Positions 8,839 to 17,417 of a stretch of DNA of 64,000 nt are shown piece by piece. The translations under genes were made by a program, and so were the position numbers. The DNA is from Novosphingobium sp. JCM 18896 (GTDB taxonomy: Bacteria > Pseudomonadota > Alphaproteobacteria > Sphingomonadales > Sphingomonadaceae): contig NZ_JAPCZF010000013.1 of assembly GCF_025938095.1 (NCBI RefSeq), positions 1 to 64,000 of the forward strand, read 5' to 3'. Each line of letters starts with the position of its first letter. Within the stretch, counting starts at the first letter, position 1. The notes below the pieces were generated by a model. That model did not search any database. It saw only the letters and a list, made by a program, of their open reading frames with translations, and had not been told where the DNA came from.

Positions 8839-10035
8839 ATGCTTGAAACTGTCCCAGCAATCGCGCCGCGACGTGACGGATCTATCGAACAACTCTCGCT
8901 TTCCGTCGAGCGCTTCGTTCGCGAGAGCGTGGTTCCGTTCGAAAAGGATCCGCGTTGTGGGCCCCACGGCCCATCTGATGAACTGGTTCAGGAATTGCGG
9001 GACAAGGCCCGCGAAGCCGGTGTCCTGACGCCGCACATACGGCCCGACGGCACGCACCTGTCGCAACGCGATACGGCCGAGATTCTGGTCAAGAGCGGAT
9101 TGTCCCCGCTTGGCCCGATCGCCTGCAACACGATGTCGCCGGACGAAGGCAACATGTACTTGCTGGGCAAGGTGGCGAGCGCGGAACAGAAGACCCGCTT
9201 CCTCGACCCGCTGGTATCCGGTCGCGCCCGCTCGGCGTTCCTCATGACCGAGCCTGCCGAAGACGGCGGCGCGGGATCCGATCCGTCGATGATGAAAACC
9301 CTGTGCGAGCCAGAGGGCGACGACTGGGTCATCAATGGGAGGAAGACGTTCGCCACCGGAGCAGCGGGGGCGCAAGTGGCCATCGTCATGGCCAAGGCTC
9401 CGGAAGGCGCCGCCATGTTCCTGGTCGACTTGCCCAATCCCGCGATCCGCATCGAACGCATCTTGAACACCATCGACAGCGCCATGCCGGGGGGGCACGC
9501 CGTGGTTGCGATCGAGAACCTCCGGGTGCCCCAGTCGGAAATGCTCGGCCGGCCGGGCGAAGGCTTCCAGTACGCCCAGCAGCGCCTGGCGCCCGCGCGG
9601 TTGTCCCATTGCATGCGTTGGCTCGGCGCTTGTATCCGCGCCCATGAGATTGCCACGGCTTATGCCTGTTCCCGCGAGGCCTTCGGCAAGCTGCTGATCG
9701 ATCACGAAGGCGTCGGCTTCATGCTCGCCGACAACTTGATCGAGCTCACGCAGGCCCGCCTCACGATCGATTGGGCAGCCGATATCCTGGACACCGGCGC
9801 ATTGGGCGTGGCCGAGAGCTCGATCGCAAAGGTTGCCGTCTCCGAGGCGCTGATGCGCGTGGCCGATCGCTGCGTCCAGGTGATGGGGGGGCGGGGCGTG
9901 ACCGACGACACCATCGTCCAGCAGGTATTCCGCGAAATCCGGGCCTTTCGCATCTACGATGGCCCGACCGAGGTGCACAAATGGTCCTTGGCCAAGAAGA
10001 TCAAGCGCGAGCACCTGCAAGGCGGCGGCAAGTGA
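8839..10035 (+). CDS. Acyl-CoA dehydrogenase, ACAD11/LvaC-like subgroup
   Basis: 398 residues. Standard FAD-dependent ACAD fold with MTEPAEDGGAGSDPS in the middle domain and the CoA/FAD-binding SREAFGKLL segment in the C-terminal domain. The C-terminus reads RIYDGPTEVHKW, the pattern of the ACAD10/11 and LvaC subgroup rather than the IYEGT of ordinary beta-oxidation enzymes. The ATG follows a GAAGGAAACC ribosome site; the frame is open further upstream inside the carboxylase gene. Its stop overlaps the GTG of an APH-fold kinase gene, matching the two halves of mammalian ACAD11. This suggests a step on 4-hydroxy- or 4-phospho-acyl-CoA, not a plain desaturation (inference). Confidence 0.9.
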   Translation: MLETVPAIAPRRDGSIEQLSLSVERFVRESVVPFEKDPRCGPHGPSDELVQELRDKAREAGVLTPHIRPDGTHLSQRDTAEILVKSGLSPLGPIACNTMSPDEGNMYLLGKVASAEQKTRFLDPLVSGRARSAFLMTEPAEDGGAGSDPSMMKTLCEPEGDDWVINGRKTFATGAAGAQVAIVMAKAPEGAAMFLVDLPNPAIRIERILNTIDSAMPGGHAVVAIENLRVPQSEMLGRPGEGFQYAQQRLAPARLSHCMRWLGACIRAHEIATAYACSREAFGKLLIDHEGVGFMLADNLIELTQARLTIDWAADILDTGALGVAESSIAKVAVSEALMRVADRCVQVMGGRGVTDDTIVQQVFREIRAFRIYDGPTEVHKWSLAKKIKREHLQGGGK

Positions 10036-11099
10036 CCGACGCTTCCATTCGTCTCCACCGCGGCACCGGTTCAGAAGCGAACTTCGATACGAGTCTGCTG
10101 ATCGGCTGGATGGAAAAAACCGTCGCTGGCTTTGGCGGTCCCCTTCGCGTTGAGCGATTTCCGGGTGGTCAGTCCAACCCGACCTACAGGTTGGAAACCC
10201 CCGCACGCGACTATGTCCTGCGAAGAAAACCCATCGGGACCTTGGTCAAAGGGGCGCACGCGATCGAACGCGAGGCCAGGGTCATTTCGGCACTGGGGGG
10301 CGAAGGTTTCCCGGTCCCAGAAGTCTATGCGCTCTGCGACGACCCCGCGATCATCGGCTCACCGTTTTATGTCATGGAACTGGTGGAAGGGCGCATATTC
10401 TGGGACTGCACGATCGCGGAGGTCGCGAAAGCAGAACGGCATCGGTACTTCGATTCCATGAACGAAGTCATGGCACGGCTGCACAATGTCGATCACCGAA
10501 GGGCCGGCCTGGACGATTACGGATCTTCCGAAAACTATCTGGTCCGCCAAGTCGGGCGCTGGTCGAAGCAGTACCTTGAGGACTCAGCGGCAGGGCGTGA
10601 CCCGAACATGGATCGGCTGATCACCTGGCTGCCGGACAATATCCCGCACGACGATAACAAGGTGACCCTGATCCACGGGGACTACCGAATCGACAACGTG
10701 GTTTTCCATCCGGCGGAACCGCGAGTCATCGCCGTTCTGGACTGGGAGCTCTCCACGCTCGGCAGCCCCGTAGCCGACTTCTGCTATCACGCGATGATGT
10801 ACCGCATGCCTCCCCACATAGTGGCGGGCTTGGCGGGGGCGGACGTGCGTTCTCTCGGGATTCCGTTGGAGGAGGACTACGTGCGTTCCTATTGCGAACG
10901 GACCGGGCGATCGTCCATTCCGTCGTACGAGTTCTACATGGCCTTCAACTTCTTCCGCCTGGCGGCCATCTTCCACGGCATCAAGGGGCGCGTCCTCAGG
11001 GGAACTGCTTCCTCGGCCCAGGCGCAGCAGCGTGCCGAACTGTTCCCCGAGTTGGCGGAACTCGCGTGGCGGCAGGTTACGGAATCGCGCCTCCACTAA
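10032..11099 (+). CDS. APH-fold phosphotransferase, ACAD11/LvaA-like
   Basis: 355 residues of the aminoglycoside phosphotransferase superfamily (PF01636). The catalytic loop HGDYRIDN begins at His215, and the metal-binding Asp237 is in DWELSTLGSP; both are intact, so activity is expected. An N-terminal FPGGQSNPTY loop and VLRRKP with the ATP lysine region are typical of the subgroup related to the kinase domain of ACAD10/11 and to LvaA of Pseudomonas putida, which phosphorylates 4-hydroxyacyl-CoA. The GTG start overlaps the ACAD stop by 4 bp (GTGA), which argues for a joint reaction. It is very unlikely to be an antibiotic-resistance enzyme. Confidence 0.88.
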   Translation: MTDASIRLHRGTGSEANFDTSLLIGWMEKTVAGFGGPLRVERFPGGQSNPTYRLETPARDYVLRRKPIGTLVKGAHAIEREARVISALGGEGFPVPEVYALCDDPAIIGSPFYVMELVEGRIFWDCTIAEVAKAERHRYFDSMNEVMARLHNVDHRRAGLDDYGSSENYLVRQVGRWSKQYLEDSAAGRDPNMDRLITWLPDNIPHDDNKVTLIHGDYRIDNVVFHPAEPRVIAVLDWELSTLGSPVADFCYHAMMYRMPPHIVAGLAGADVRSLGIPLEEDYVRSYCERTGRSSIPSYEFYMAFNFFRLAAIFHGIKGRVLRGTASSAQAQQRAELFPELAELAWRQVTESRLH

Positions 11100-11182
11100 A
11101 GCACAGTCGGTCGGCGGCTTTCGTGCCGCAGTGATCTTGCCGCCGCAGAGCCATTCGGCGATCGGTCGGACCCGGGCTACGA

Positions 11183-11962
11183 TCAGAACAGGCCGGGGTA
11201 GAAACCTCCATCCATGAGGATCGACTGCCCGGTGATAAAGCCGGCGTGCTGGCTGCAGAGAAAGGCACAGGTCGCGCCAAGTTCTTCAGGGCGCCCCAGG
11301 CGTCCGGCGGGCGTCTTTTCCAGATGGGCTACGATTTCGTCGTCAAGGCTGCGCCCGTGCTTCTTGCCGATCGTGGTCAAATTCTGACGCAGACGGTCGG
11401 TGTCGAAAAGCTCAGGCAGCACGTTGTTGATCGTCACGTTGCTGCCCGCGACGGTCCGCGCGATGCTCTTGACCGCACCGGTTAGGCCAAGCCGGGCTGC
11501 CACGGATAGCTCCAGCATCTCCTTCGGCATTTTGACGACGATCGAGGTGATGTTGACCACCCTGCCGAAGCGCCGTTCGGCCATTCCGTCCAGATAGGCC
11601 CGCATCAGGAAGATCGGACCGATCATGTTGCGATTCGCCGCGTTGTTCCAGTCGTCACGGCTGAGATCGCGCCAGTCCCCTGCGGGCGGGCCACCGGCGT
11701 TGTTGATCAGGATGTCGGCGTCTGGATGCGCTTCCTTCAGTTTCGCGCAGCCTGCCTCGGTGGTGAGATCGCCAGCCAAGGTATGGACTGCGCAGCCATA
11801 TCGGCGACGCAGATCTTCGGCGGCGGTTTCCAGCTCATCGGCGCCGCGAGCGTTGATCACGAGTTCGGCCCCGGCCTCAGCCAAGGCCCCTGCCACCGCA
11901 CGGCCCAGGCCTCGGCTGGCACCACACACGATCGCCCGCCGGCCCGCGATCCCCAAATCCAT
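11183..11962 (-). CDS. Atypical SDR family protein lacking the YxxxK pair
   Basis: 259 residues of the FabG-like SDR group. The cofactor motif CGASRGLG and NNAGGPP are present, and it ends with the usual MDGGFYPGLF. However, the segment that normally carries Tyr-xxx-Lys reads ELSVAARLGL, so the catalytic Tyr appears to be Leu and the Lys is missing. Such proteins form a known divergent SDR subgroup with unclear chemistry. A strong AAAGGAGG ribosome site precedes the ATG. The gene is divergent from the long ACAD and shares its palindrome-containing promoter region. Confidence 0.85.
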   Translation of the reverse strand: MDLGIAGRRAIVCGASRGLGRAVAGALAEAGAELVINARGADELETAAEDLRRRYGCAVHTLAGDLTTEAGCAKLKEAHPDADILINNAGGPPAGDWRDLSRDDWNNAANRNMIGPIFLMRAYLDGMAERRFGRVVNITSIVVKMPKEMLELSVAARLGLTGAVKSIARTVAGSNVTINNVLPELFDTDRLRQNLTTIGKKHGRSLDDEIVAHLEKTPAGRLGRPEELGATCAFLCSQHAGFITGQSILMDGGFYPGLF

Positions 11963-12011
11963 TTCGGCCTCCTTTTAGCGCCTGCGGCATCTCCAAGCCA
12001 ACATCAGACTT

Positions 12012-12028
12012 GCATACTAACATGTCAG
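12012..12028. promoter_or_regulatory. CATG-centred palindrome, putative operator (site 1 of 3)
   Basis: GCATACTAACATGTCAG, containing CTAACATGTCAG, near the perfect palindrome CTGACATGTCAG. It lies in the 147-bp divergent region, about 55 bp from the SDR start and 82 bp from the ACAD start. The same GCAT-N-CTRRCATGT-YA arrangement recurs at 20072 and 21963, each time before a catabolic gene. It is a candidate operator for the local GntR protein. Confidence 0.55.
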
Positions 12029-12109
12029 ACGCTAGTGAAAATGACGAGTGCCGCGCGCCCGTAAGCGTGTGTGGCCCCGCCGACCGCGGCAAGCGGGGAG
12101 ACACATGCC

Positions 12110-13903
12110 ATGTCATTGATTCTGTCGCGCCGCGATCTCGATTTCGTTCTGTTCGAATGGCTCGCGGTCGAGGACCTGCTGTCGGCGCCCCGGTATTCGG
12201 AGCACGACCGCGAGACACTGGTCGCGGTTATGGACCTGGCGGAGAAGCTGGCCGAGCAACACTTCCTCCCCGCCAATCGGATTGCCGACCGGGATGAGCC
12301 GAAGCTGAGCGATGGTGGCGAGGTCGTCCTCCCGGTCGAAACGGCCGAAGCCCTGGCCGCGTTCGCTGAGACGGGCCTCCTGTCGGCATCCCAGCCGGCG
12401 GAGATTGGCGGCGGACAACTCCCGTTCGTGATCGACCGGGCCGCGTTCGCGTGGCTCCAGGCCGCGAGCCCCGCGATCTCGGGATACGGTCTCCTGAGTG
12501 CCGCGGCGGCGAATTTGCTCATCACTCATGGCTCGCCTGAGCAGATCGATAAATTCGCCAAGCCGCTCCTGGCGGGCGAGACCTTCGGCACGATGTGCCT
12601 GTCGGAGCCTCAGGCCGGATCGTCGCTCGGGGACATCGCCACCACGGCGGTGCCCGACGGGACCGGACGCTACCGCCTGTTCGGCAACAAGATGTGGATT
12701 TCGGGTGCCGATCACGCCTTGGCGACCTCGATCACGCACCTGGTCCTCGCCCGCGTCCGCGGAGCGGCGCCTGGGACCAAGGGGCTGTCGCTGTTCCTCG
12801 TCCCGCGAGACGTCGAGCCCAGCACCGGATCGAAGGTCCGAAACGACGTGGTCGTCGCGGCTCTCAACCACAAGATGGGGCAGCGCGGCACGGTGAACGC
12901 GGCGCTGAATTTTGGTGAAGGGGCATTTACGCCCGACGGCGAGGCCGGAGCGATCGGCTATCTCGTCGGATCGGAGGGGCAGGGCCTCTCGCTAATGTTC
13001 ACGATGATGAACGAGGCCCGGATTGGCGTCGGCATGAGCGCCGCCGCCATCGGTTACACCGGGTTCCTCCACTCGGCCGATTACGCTCGTACCCGGCTGC
13101 AAGGCCGCTTGGCCGGCCAGCGGGATCCCGGCAGCGCTCCGGTGCCGATTATCGAACACCCCGATGTCCGGCGCATGCTGTTGATCCAGAAGGCCTACGT
13201 GGAAGGAGCGCTGGCGCTCAATCTTTATTGCGCCCGACTGGTCGACCAGATGCGCTGCAGCGAGCTTGCCGAGGAGCGGGACGCCAAGGTGCTCCTGCTC
13301 GACCTGCTCACGCCAGTGGCCAAAAGCTGGCCGTCCGAGTTTTGCCTCCTCGCCAACAGTCTCGCGATCCAGGTGCATGGGGGGTACGGCTACACCCGCG
13401 ACTTTCCGGTCGAGCAGTTCTACCGGGACAATCGCCTGAACGCCATTCACGAAGGAACGCATGGTATCCAGGCGCTGGACCTGCTCGGCCGCAAAGTGAC
13501 GATGGCCAGCGGCGCAGCGCTGGATATCTTCGCGGCTGAGGTTAGGACTAGCTGCGATCGAGCGAGCGCTCTCGGCGATGAGATCGCCGATCACGCCGAA
13601 CAGGTCGAGGATCTCCTGGGCGAGGTGGTGGCGGTGACGCGCCAGCTGCACCGACTCGATCCAGCAGAGGCGGTCTTGGCCAATGCCTCGCCTTACCTCG
13701 AGACGTTCGGCCACTTGGTGATCGGATGGATCTGGCTGGAGCAGCTGATCGCCGCGCACGGAAAGGCCGGCGACTTCTACGACGGCAAGCGGGCCGCGGC
13801 GCGGTACTTCCTCAAGTGGGAGCTGCCGAAAGCCAGGGCGGTGCTCGCCCGGATCGGCGAGTGCGACCGCACTGTCCTCGATACGCCTGGCCACTGGCTG
13901 TGA
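12110..13903 (+). CDS. Long-type acyl-CoA dehydrogenase (DmdC-like architecture)
   Basis: 597 residues, about 200 longer than ordinary ACADs because of extra N- and C-terminal segments. This is the architecture of the 3-methylmercaptopropionyl-CoA dehydrogenase (DmdC) group. CLSEPQAGSSLGD marks the middle domain, VHGGYGYTRDFPVEQFYRDNRLN-type residues the C domain, and the catalytic Glu is present in AIHEGTHGIQALDLLGRK. It would desaturate an acyl-CoA with FAD, passing electrons to ETF. The substrate is unknown; similarity of architecture does not mean it acts on sulfur compounds. It is first in a + strand run with the ferredoxin-oxidoreductase-like enzyme. Confidence 0.9.
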   Translation: MSLILSRRDLDFVLFEWLAVEDLLSAPRYSEHDRETLVAVMDLAEKLAEQHFLPANRIADRDEPKLSDGGEVVLPVETAEALAAFAETGLLSASQPAEIGGGQLPFVIDRAAFAWLQAASPAISGYGLLSAAAANLLITHGSPEQIDKFAKPLLAGETFGTMCLSEPQAGSSLGDIATTAVPDGTGRYRLFGNKMWISGADHALATSITHLVLARVRGAAPGTKGLSLFLVPRDVEPSTGSKVRNDVVVAALNHKMGQRGTVNAALNFGEGAFTPDGEAGAIGYLVGSEGQGLSLMFTMMNEARIGVGMSAAAIGYTGFLHSADYARTRLQGRLAGQRDPGSAPVPIIEHPDVRRMLLIQKAYVEGALALNLYCARLVDQMRCSELAEERDAKVLLLDLLTPVAKSWPSEFCLLANSLAIQVHGGYGYTRDFPVEQFYRDNRLNAIHEGTHGIQALDLLGRKVTMASGAALDIFAAEVRTSCDRASALGDEIADHAEQVEDLLGEVVAVTRQLHRLDPAEAVLANASPYLETFGHLVIGWIWLEQLIAAHGKAGDFYDGKRAAARYFLKWELPKARAVLARIGECDRTVLDTPGHWL

Positions 13904-13952
13904 CCGCAGGGGCGCCAAACATGGGCACGACGTTCCGGCCCGGAGCACACAC

Positions 13953-16900
13953 ATGAGACAGGTTGAACTAGACGACAAGTACACTCGGCTAGATGGCTCG
14001 GCCTTCATGACCGGGATCCAGGCCCTCGTGCGCCTGCCGATGCTGCAGCGGGAACGGGATCGCCGAGCCGGCCTGAACACGGCCGGCTTCATTTCCGGAT
14101 ACCGCGGCTCTCCGCTCGGGCAATACGACGACGCCTTGCGCAAGGCCAAGCAGCACCTTTCGGAGCACCAGGTTCACTTCGTGCCCGGCGTGAACGAGGA
14201 CATCGCCGCAACCAGCTTGTGGGGCACGCAGCAGGTGGTCCTGACGCCCGAAGCGAATGTCCAGGGCGTGTTCGGGATCTGGTATGGCAAAGGCCCCGGC
14301 GTCGACCGCAGCATGGATGTGCTGAAGCACGCCAATGCAGCCGGCACCTCCGAGTTCGGCGGAGTGGTTGCCGTGATGGGTGACGATCACGCCTGCAAGT
14401 CCTCCACGCTGCCGCACCAGAGCGAGCCGATGATGGCGGCCGCGATGATTCCGGTGTTGAATCCGGCGAGCGTGCAGGAACTCCTGGCGTTCGGCCTGCA
14501 CGGCTTCGCCCTGTCACGCTACTCAGGTTGCTGGGTCGGTCTCAAGGCCACCACCGAGGTGGTCGAGAGCAGCGCGGTGGTCGATTTCGCTGAGCTGGAG
14601 GACCAACTGGATCTTCCGGGTGCCCAGGGCCTGCCCAACGCCGGACTCGGCATCCGCTGGCCCGATACGCCGCTGGCCATGGAGAGCCGGCTGCATGGAC
14701 CGCGAATGGAGGCCGTTCGCGCCTTCGCCGCGGCCAACCCGATCGATCGCCTCGTCTTCCGGTCAGAAAACCCGCGACTGGCGATCGTCAGTACCGGCAA
14801 GGCCTACAACGACCTGCTGCAGGCCTTCGCCGACCTGGGGATCGACACCGAAAGCGCGATGGCGCGCGGCTTGGCGCTGTACAAAGTGGGCATGTCGTGG
14901 CCCTTGGAGCCGGATGGGGTGCTCAGCTTCATCGGCGACGCGGACGAGGTCTTCGTCGTCGAGGAGAAGCAAGCGTTCGTCGAAACCCAACTGGCGACGC
15001 TGCTGGTCAACCGCAGCCATCGCCCCAGGCTGGTCGGAAAACGGGACGAGACGGGGCATGAGCTGTTGCCCGATACGGGCGAGCTCGATCCGCTGCTGGT
15101 CGCCCGCGCGGTGGTCGGCAGGCTGGCCCGGATGGGCCAGGATGTCTCCGACCTTGCCGCCAGGATCGCTGGTCTCGAGGCGGTGGGTCGCCCCGAGGCA
15201 GGGGACGGTCACCTCGCCCGCGCGCCGTTCTTCTGTTCCGGCTGCCCCCACAACATTTCCACCAAGGTGCCGGAAGGCAGCCGGGCGATGGCGGGGATCG
15301 GGTGCCATGGCATGGCCTATTCGATCGCCGACCGGCGCACGTCGTTCATCACGCAGATGGGAGGAGAGGGGGCCGCGTGGATCGGACAGGCACCGTTCAC
15401 CGATGAGCCGCACGTCTTCCAGAACCTCGGCGACGGCACCTATTTCCATTCCGGCCTGCTGGCGATCAGGGCCGCAGCCGCGGCCGGGGTCAACATCACC
15501 TACAAGATACTGTTCAACGATGCCGTAGCGATGACCGGCGGACAGGATCACGACGGGCCGATGACGGTACCGATCATCGCCGAGCAGGTGGCGGCCGAAG
15601 GCGCCAAGCGCATCGCCATCGTCACCGATGACCCGGCGAAGCACAGCGGTCAGGCCTTTCCGCCCAACACGACCGTGCATCACCGCGACGAGCTCGAGGA
15701 AGTTCAGAAGGAACTGCGCTCCATCGGCGGGCTGACGGTCCTGGTCTACGATCAGACTTGCGCCGCGGAAAAGCGCCGCAGGAGCAAACGGTCGAACCTG
15801 CCGGCTGCGCCCACTCGTGTGTTCATCAACGACCTGGTCTGCGAGGGCTGCGGCGATTGCTCGGTCAAGTCGAACTGCATTGCGGTGAAGCCGCTCGAGA
15901 CCGAATTCGGCCGCAAGCGCCGCATCGACCAGTCCGAATGCAACACCGACATCAGCTGCATCGAAGGGTTCTGCCCCAGCTTCGTCAAAGTGCATGGCGG
16001 CACGCCGCGGCGCCAAGCCGCGATGTCGCCGGCCGACGTGCTGCGGGAGGAACTTCCCGAGCCCACGATGTGGAGCGGCGATCAAGTGTTCAACATCCTG
16101 GTCACCGGGATCGGCGGGACGGGCGTCATCACCATCGGCGCGCTGCTCGGAATGGCGGCTCACCTCGACGGGAAATACGTCACGGTGCTCGACAACACCG
16201 GGCTCGCTCAGAAGAACGGCGGGGTCGCCAGCCATGTGCGGATCGCGAAAGACAAAGCCTTGCTCGGCGCGACCAGCATCGGCGTTGGCGCCGCCGACCT
16301 CCTCCTCGCCTGCGACATGGTCGTCGCTGCCGGCGACGATCTGGCGAGCCGGCTGTCGCCCGCCCGGACACGCGCGGTGGTCAACGACAACGTGTCACCC
16401 ACCTCGGCCTTCGTCGCCAACGGCGCGATCGACCTCTCGGCCGAGGCGGAGCGTCGCAGGGTGAGAAGCCTGACCCGGACCGACAGCGACTTCCCCCGCG
16501 CCACGGACTTGGCGACCCGCCTCATGGGAGACTCGATCTCGAGTAACCTGTTCCTCATGGGCTTCGCGTGGCAGCGCGGCTGGATACCGTTGTCCGGAGA
16601 GGCGATCCGCCGCGCCATCGAGCTCAACGGCGTGGCCGTTCGGGGCAGCCTCGATGCGTTCGCTTGGGGACGCTTGGCGGCTCACGACATGGCTGCGGTC
16701 GACCGAGCAGCCGGCGGCGGCCGTGAACCCCGCGGCGACGCGGTCGCCGGCCTAGACGACTTGATCAGCCAGCGTGAGGCTGAGCTCGTGGCCTATCAGG
16801 ACCGGAGCTACGCCGACCGCTACCTTGCCCTGGTGGAGAGAGCCCGCTCGGCCGAAATGGCGATTGCCGGAGAAGCCGCCAACTTCACGCGCGCGGTCGC

Positions 16901-17417
16901 TTGGAACTTTCACCGGCTTCTGGCCTACAAGGACGAATATGAGGTGGCCCGGCTCTACACGGACGGCCGGTTTGAAAGCCGCATCAAGGAACAGTTTGAA
17001 GGCGATTTCCGGCTCGAGTTCAGCATGGCTCCCCCACTCTTGGCGCGCCGCGACCGCGCCTCGGGCATACCGCGCAAGCGCAACTTCGGGCCTTGGATGT
17101 TTTCTGCCCTCAAGGTCTTGGCGAAGCTGAAGTGGCTGCGGGGCACGCCGTGCGACCCCTTCGGGTATCAGGCGGAACGCAAGATCGAGCGCGGGCTGGC
17201 TGATGCTTATGAGCAGCAAATCACGGAGCTTTGCGAGCGCCTCGGATGGCTCGGACTGGCCGCGGCCACGGACCTCGCGCGCAAACCGGAAGCGATCGCG
17301 GGTTTTGGCCACATCAAGAACAAGGCGCTCGCGCAGAGCCAGACTCTGGTTGGGACAGAGCCGGACCCGAAACTCGATCTAACGCCGCCACGCGCACTGC
17401 AGAAGGGGCTGGTATGA
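13953..17417 (+). CDS. Indolepyruvate:ferredoxin oxidoreductase-like 2-oxoacid oxidoreductase, single chain
   Basis: 1154 residues combining all parts of a 2-oxoacid:ferredoxin oxidoreductase. The order is a pyrophosphate/pyrimidine-type region with ISGYRGSPLGQYD (about residues 45-60), a ThDP domain with CSGCPHN (about 427-433) and GIGCHG, a ferredoxin-like section with CEGCGDCSVKSNC and CNTDISC-x4-C (about 629-675), and a gamma-type domain with VTGIGGTGVIT (about 715-725). The family converts arylpyruvates or other 2-oxoacids and CoA to acyl-CoA and CO2 with low-potential electrons. Its ATGATGA end overlaps the hotdog-like gene. The electron acceptor in an aerobe is unclear. Confidence 0.9.
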   Translation: MRQVELDDKYTRLDGSAFMTGIQALVRLPMLQRERDRRAGLNTAGFISGYRGSPLGQYDDALRKAKQHLSEHQVHFVPGVNEDIAATSLWGTQQVVLTPEANVQGVFGIWYGKGPGVDRSMDVLKHANAAGTSEFGGVVAVMGDDHACKSSTLPHQSEPMMAAAMIPVLNPASVQELLAFGLHGFALSRYSGCWVGLKATTEVVESSAVVDFAELEDQLDLPGAQGLPNAGLGIRWPDTPLAMESRLHGPRMEAVRAFAAANPIDRLVFRSENPRLAIVSTGKAYNDLLQAFADLGIDTESAMARGLALYKVGMSWPLEPDGVLSFIGDADEVFVVEEKQAFVETQLATLLVNRSHRPRLVGKRDETGHELLPDTGELDPLLVARAVVGRLARMGQDVSDLAARIAGLEAVGRPEAGDGHLARAPFFCSGCPHNISTKVPEGSRAMAGIGCHGMAYSIADRRTSFITQMGGEGAAWIGQAPFTDEPHVFQNLGDGTYFHSGLLAIRAAAAAGVNITYKILFNDAVAMTGGQDHDGPMTVPIIAEQVAAEGAKRIAIVTDDPAKHSGQAFPPNTTVHHRDELEEVQKELRSIGGLTVLVYDQTCAAEKRRRSKRSNLPAAPTRVFINDLVCEGCGDCSVKSNCIAVKPLETEFGRKRRIDQSECNTDISCIEGFCPSFVKVHGGTPRRQAAMSPADVLREELPEPTMWSGDQVFNILVTGIGGTGVITIGALLGMAAHLDGKYVTVLDNTGLAQKNGGVASHVRIAKDKALLGATSIGVGAADLLLACDMVVAAGDDLASRLSPARTRAVVNDNVSPTSAFVANGAIDLSAEAERRRVRSLTRTDSDFPRATDLATRLMGDSISSNLFLMGFAWQRGWIPLSGEAIRRAIELNGVAVRGSLDAFAWGRLAAHDMAAVDRAAGGGREPRGDAVAGLDDLISQREAELVAYQDRSYADRYLALVERARSAEMAIAGEAANFTRAVAWNFHRLLAYKDEYEVARLYTDGRFESRIKEQFEGDFRLEFSMAPPLLARRDRASGIPRKRNFGPWMFSALKVLAKLKWLRGTPCDPFGYQAERKIERGLADAYEQQITELCERLGWLGLAAATDLARKPEAIAGFGHIKNKALAQSQTLVGTEPDPKLDLTPPRALQKGLV

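Noticed and set aside
8659..10206. 515-codon minus-strand open frame over the ACAD at 8839
   Set aside because: Antisense shadow: it crosses two recognisable sense genes and has no family features.
10032..11099. Aminoglycoside resistance gene
   Set aside because: Only the fold is shared. The ACAD overlap and the DWELSTLGSP motif place it with acyl-CoA kinases.
12110..13903. Assignment as 3-methylmercaptopropionyl-CoA dehydrogenase (DmdC)
   Set aside because: Only the long architecture matches; no other DMSP demethylation gene is present, so the specific name is not supported.
14763..16235. 490-codon open frame opposite the 2-oxoacid oxidoreductase gene
   Set aside because: The sequence is rich in His, Arg, Gly and Asp with no motif, as expected for the antisense of a GC-rich gene; the sense strand has Fe-S and ThDP motifs.
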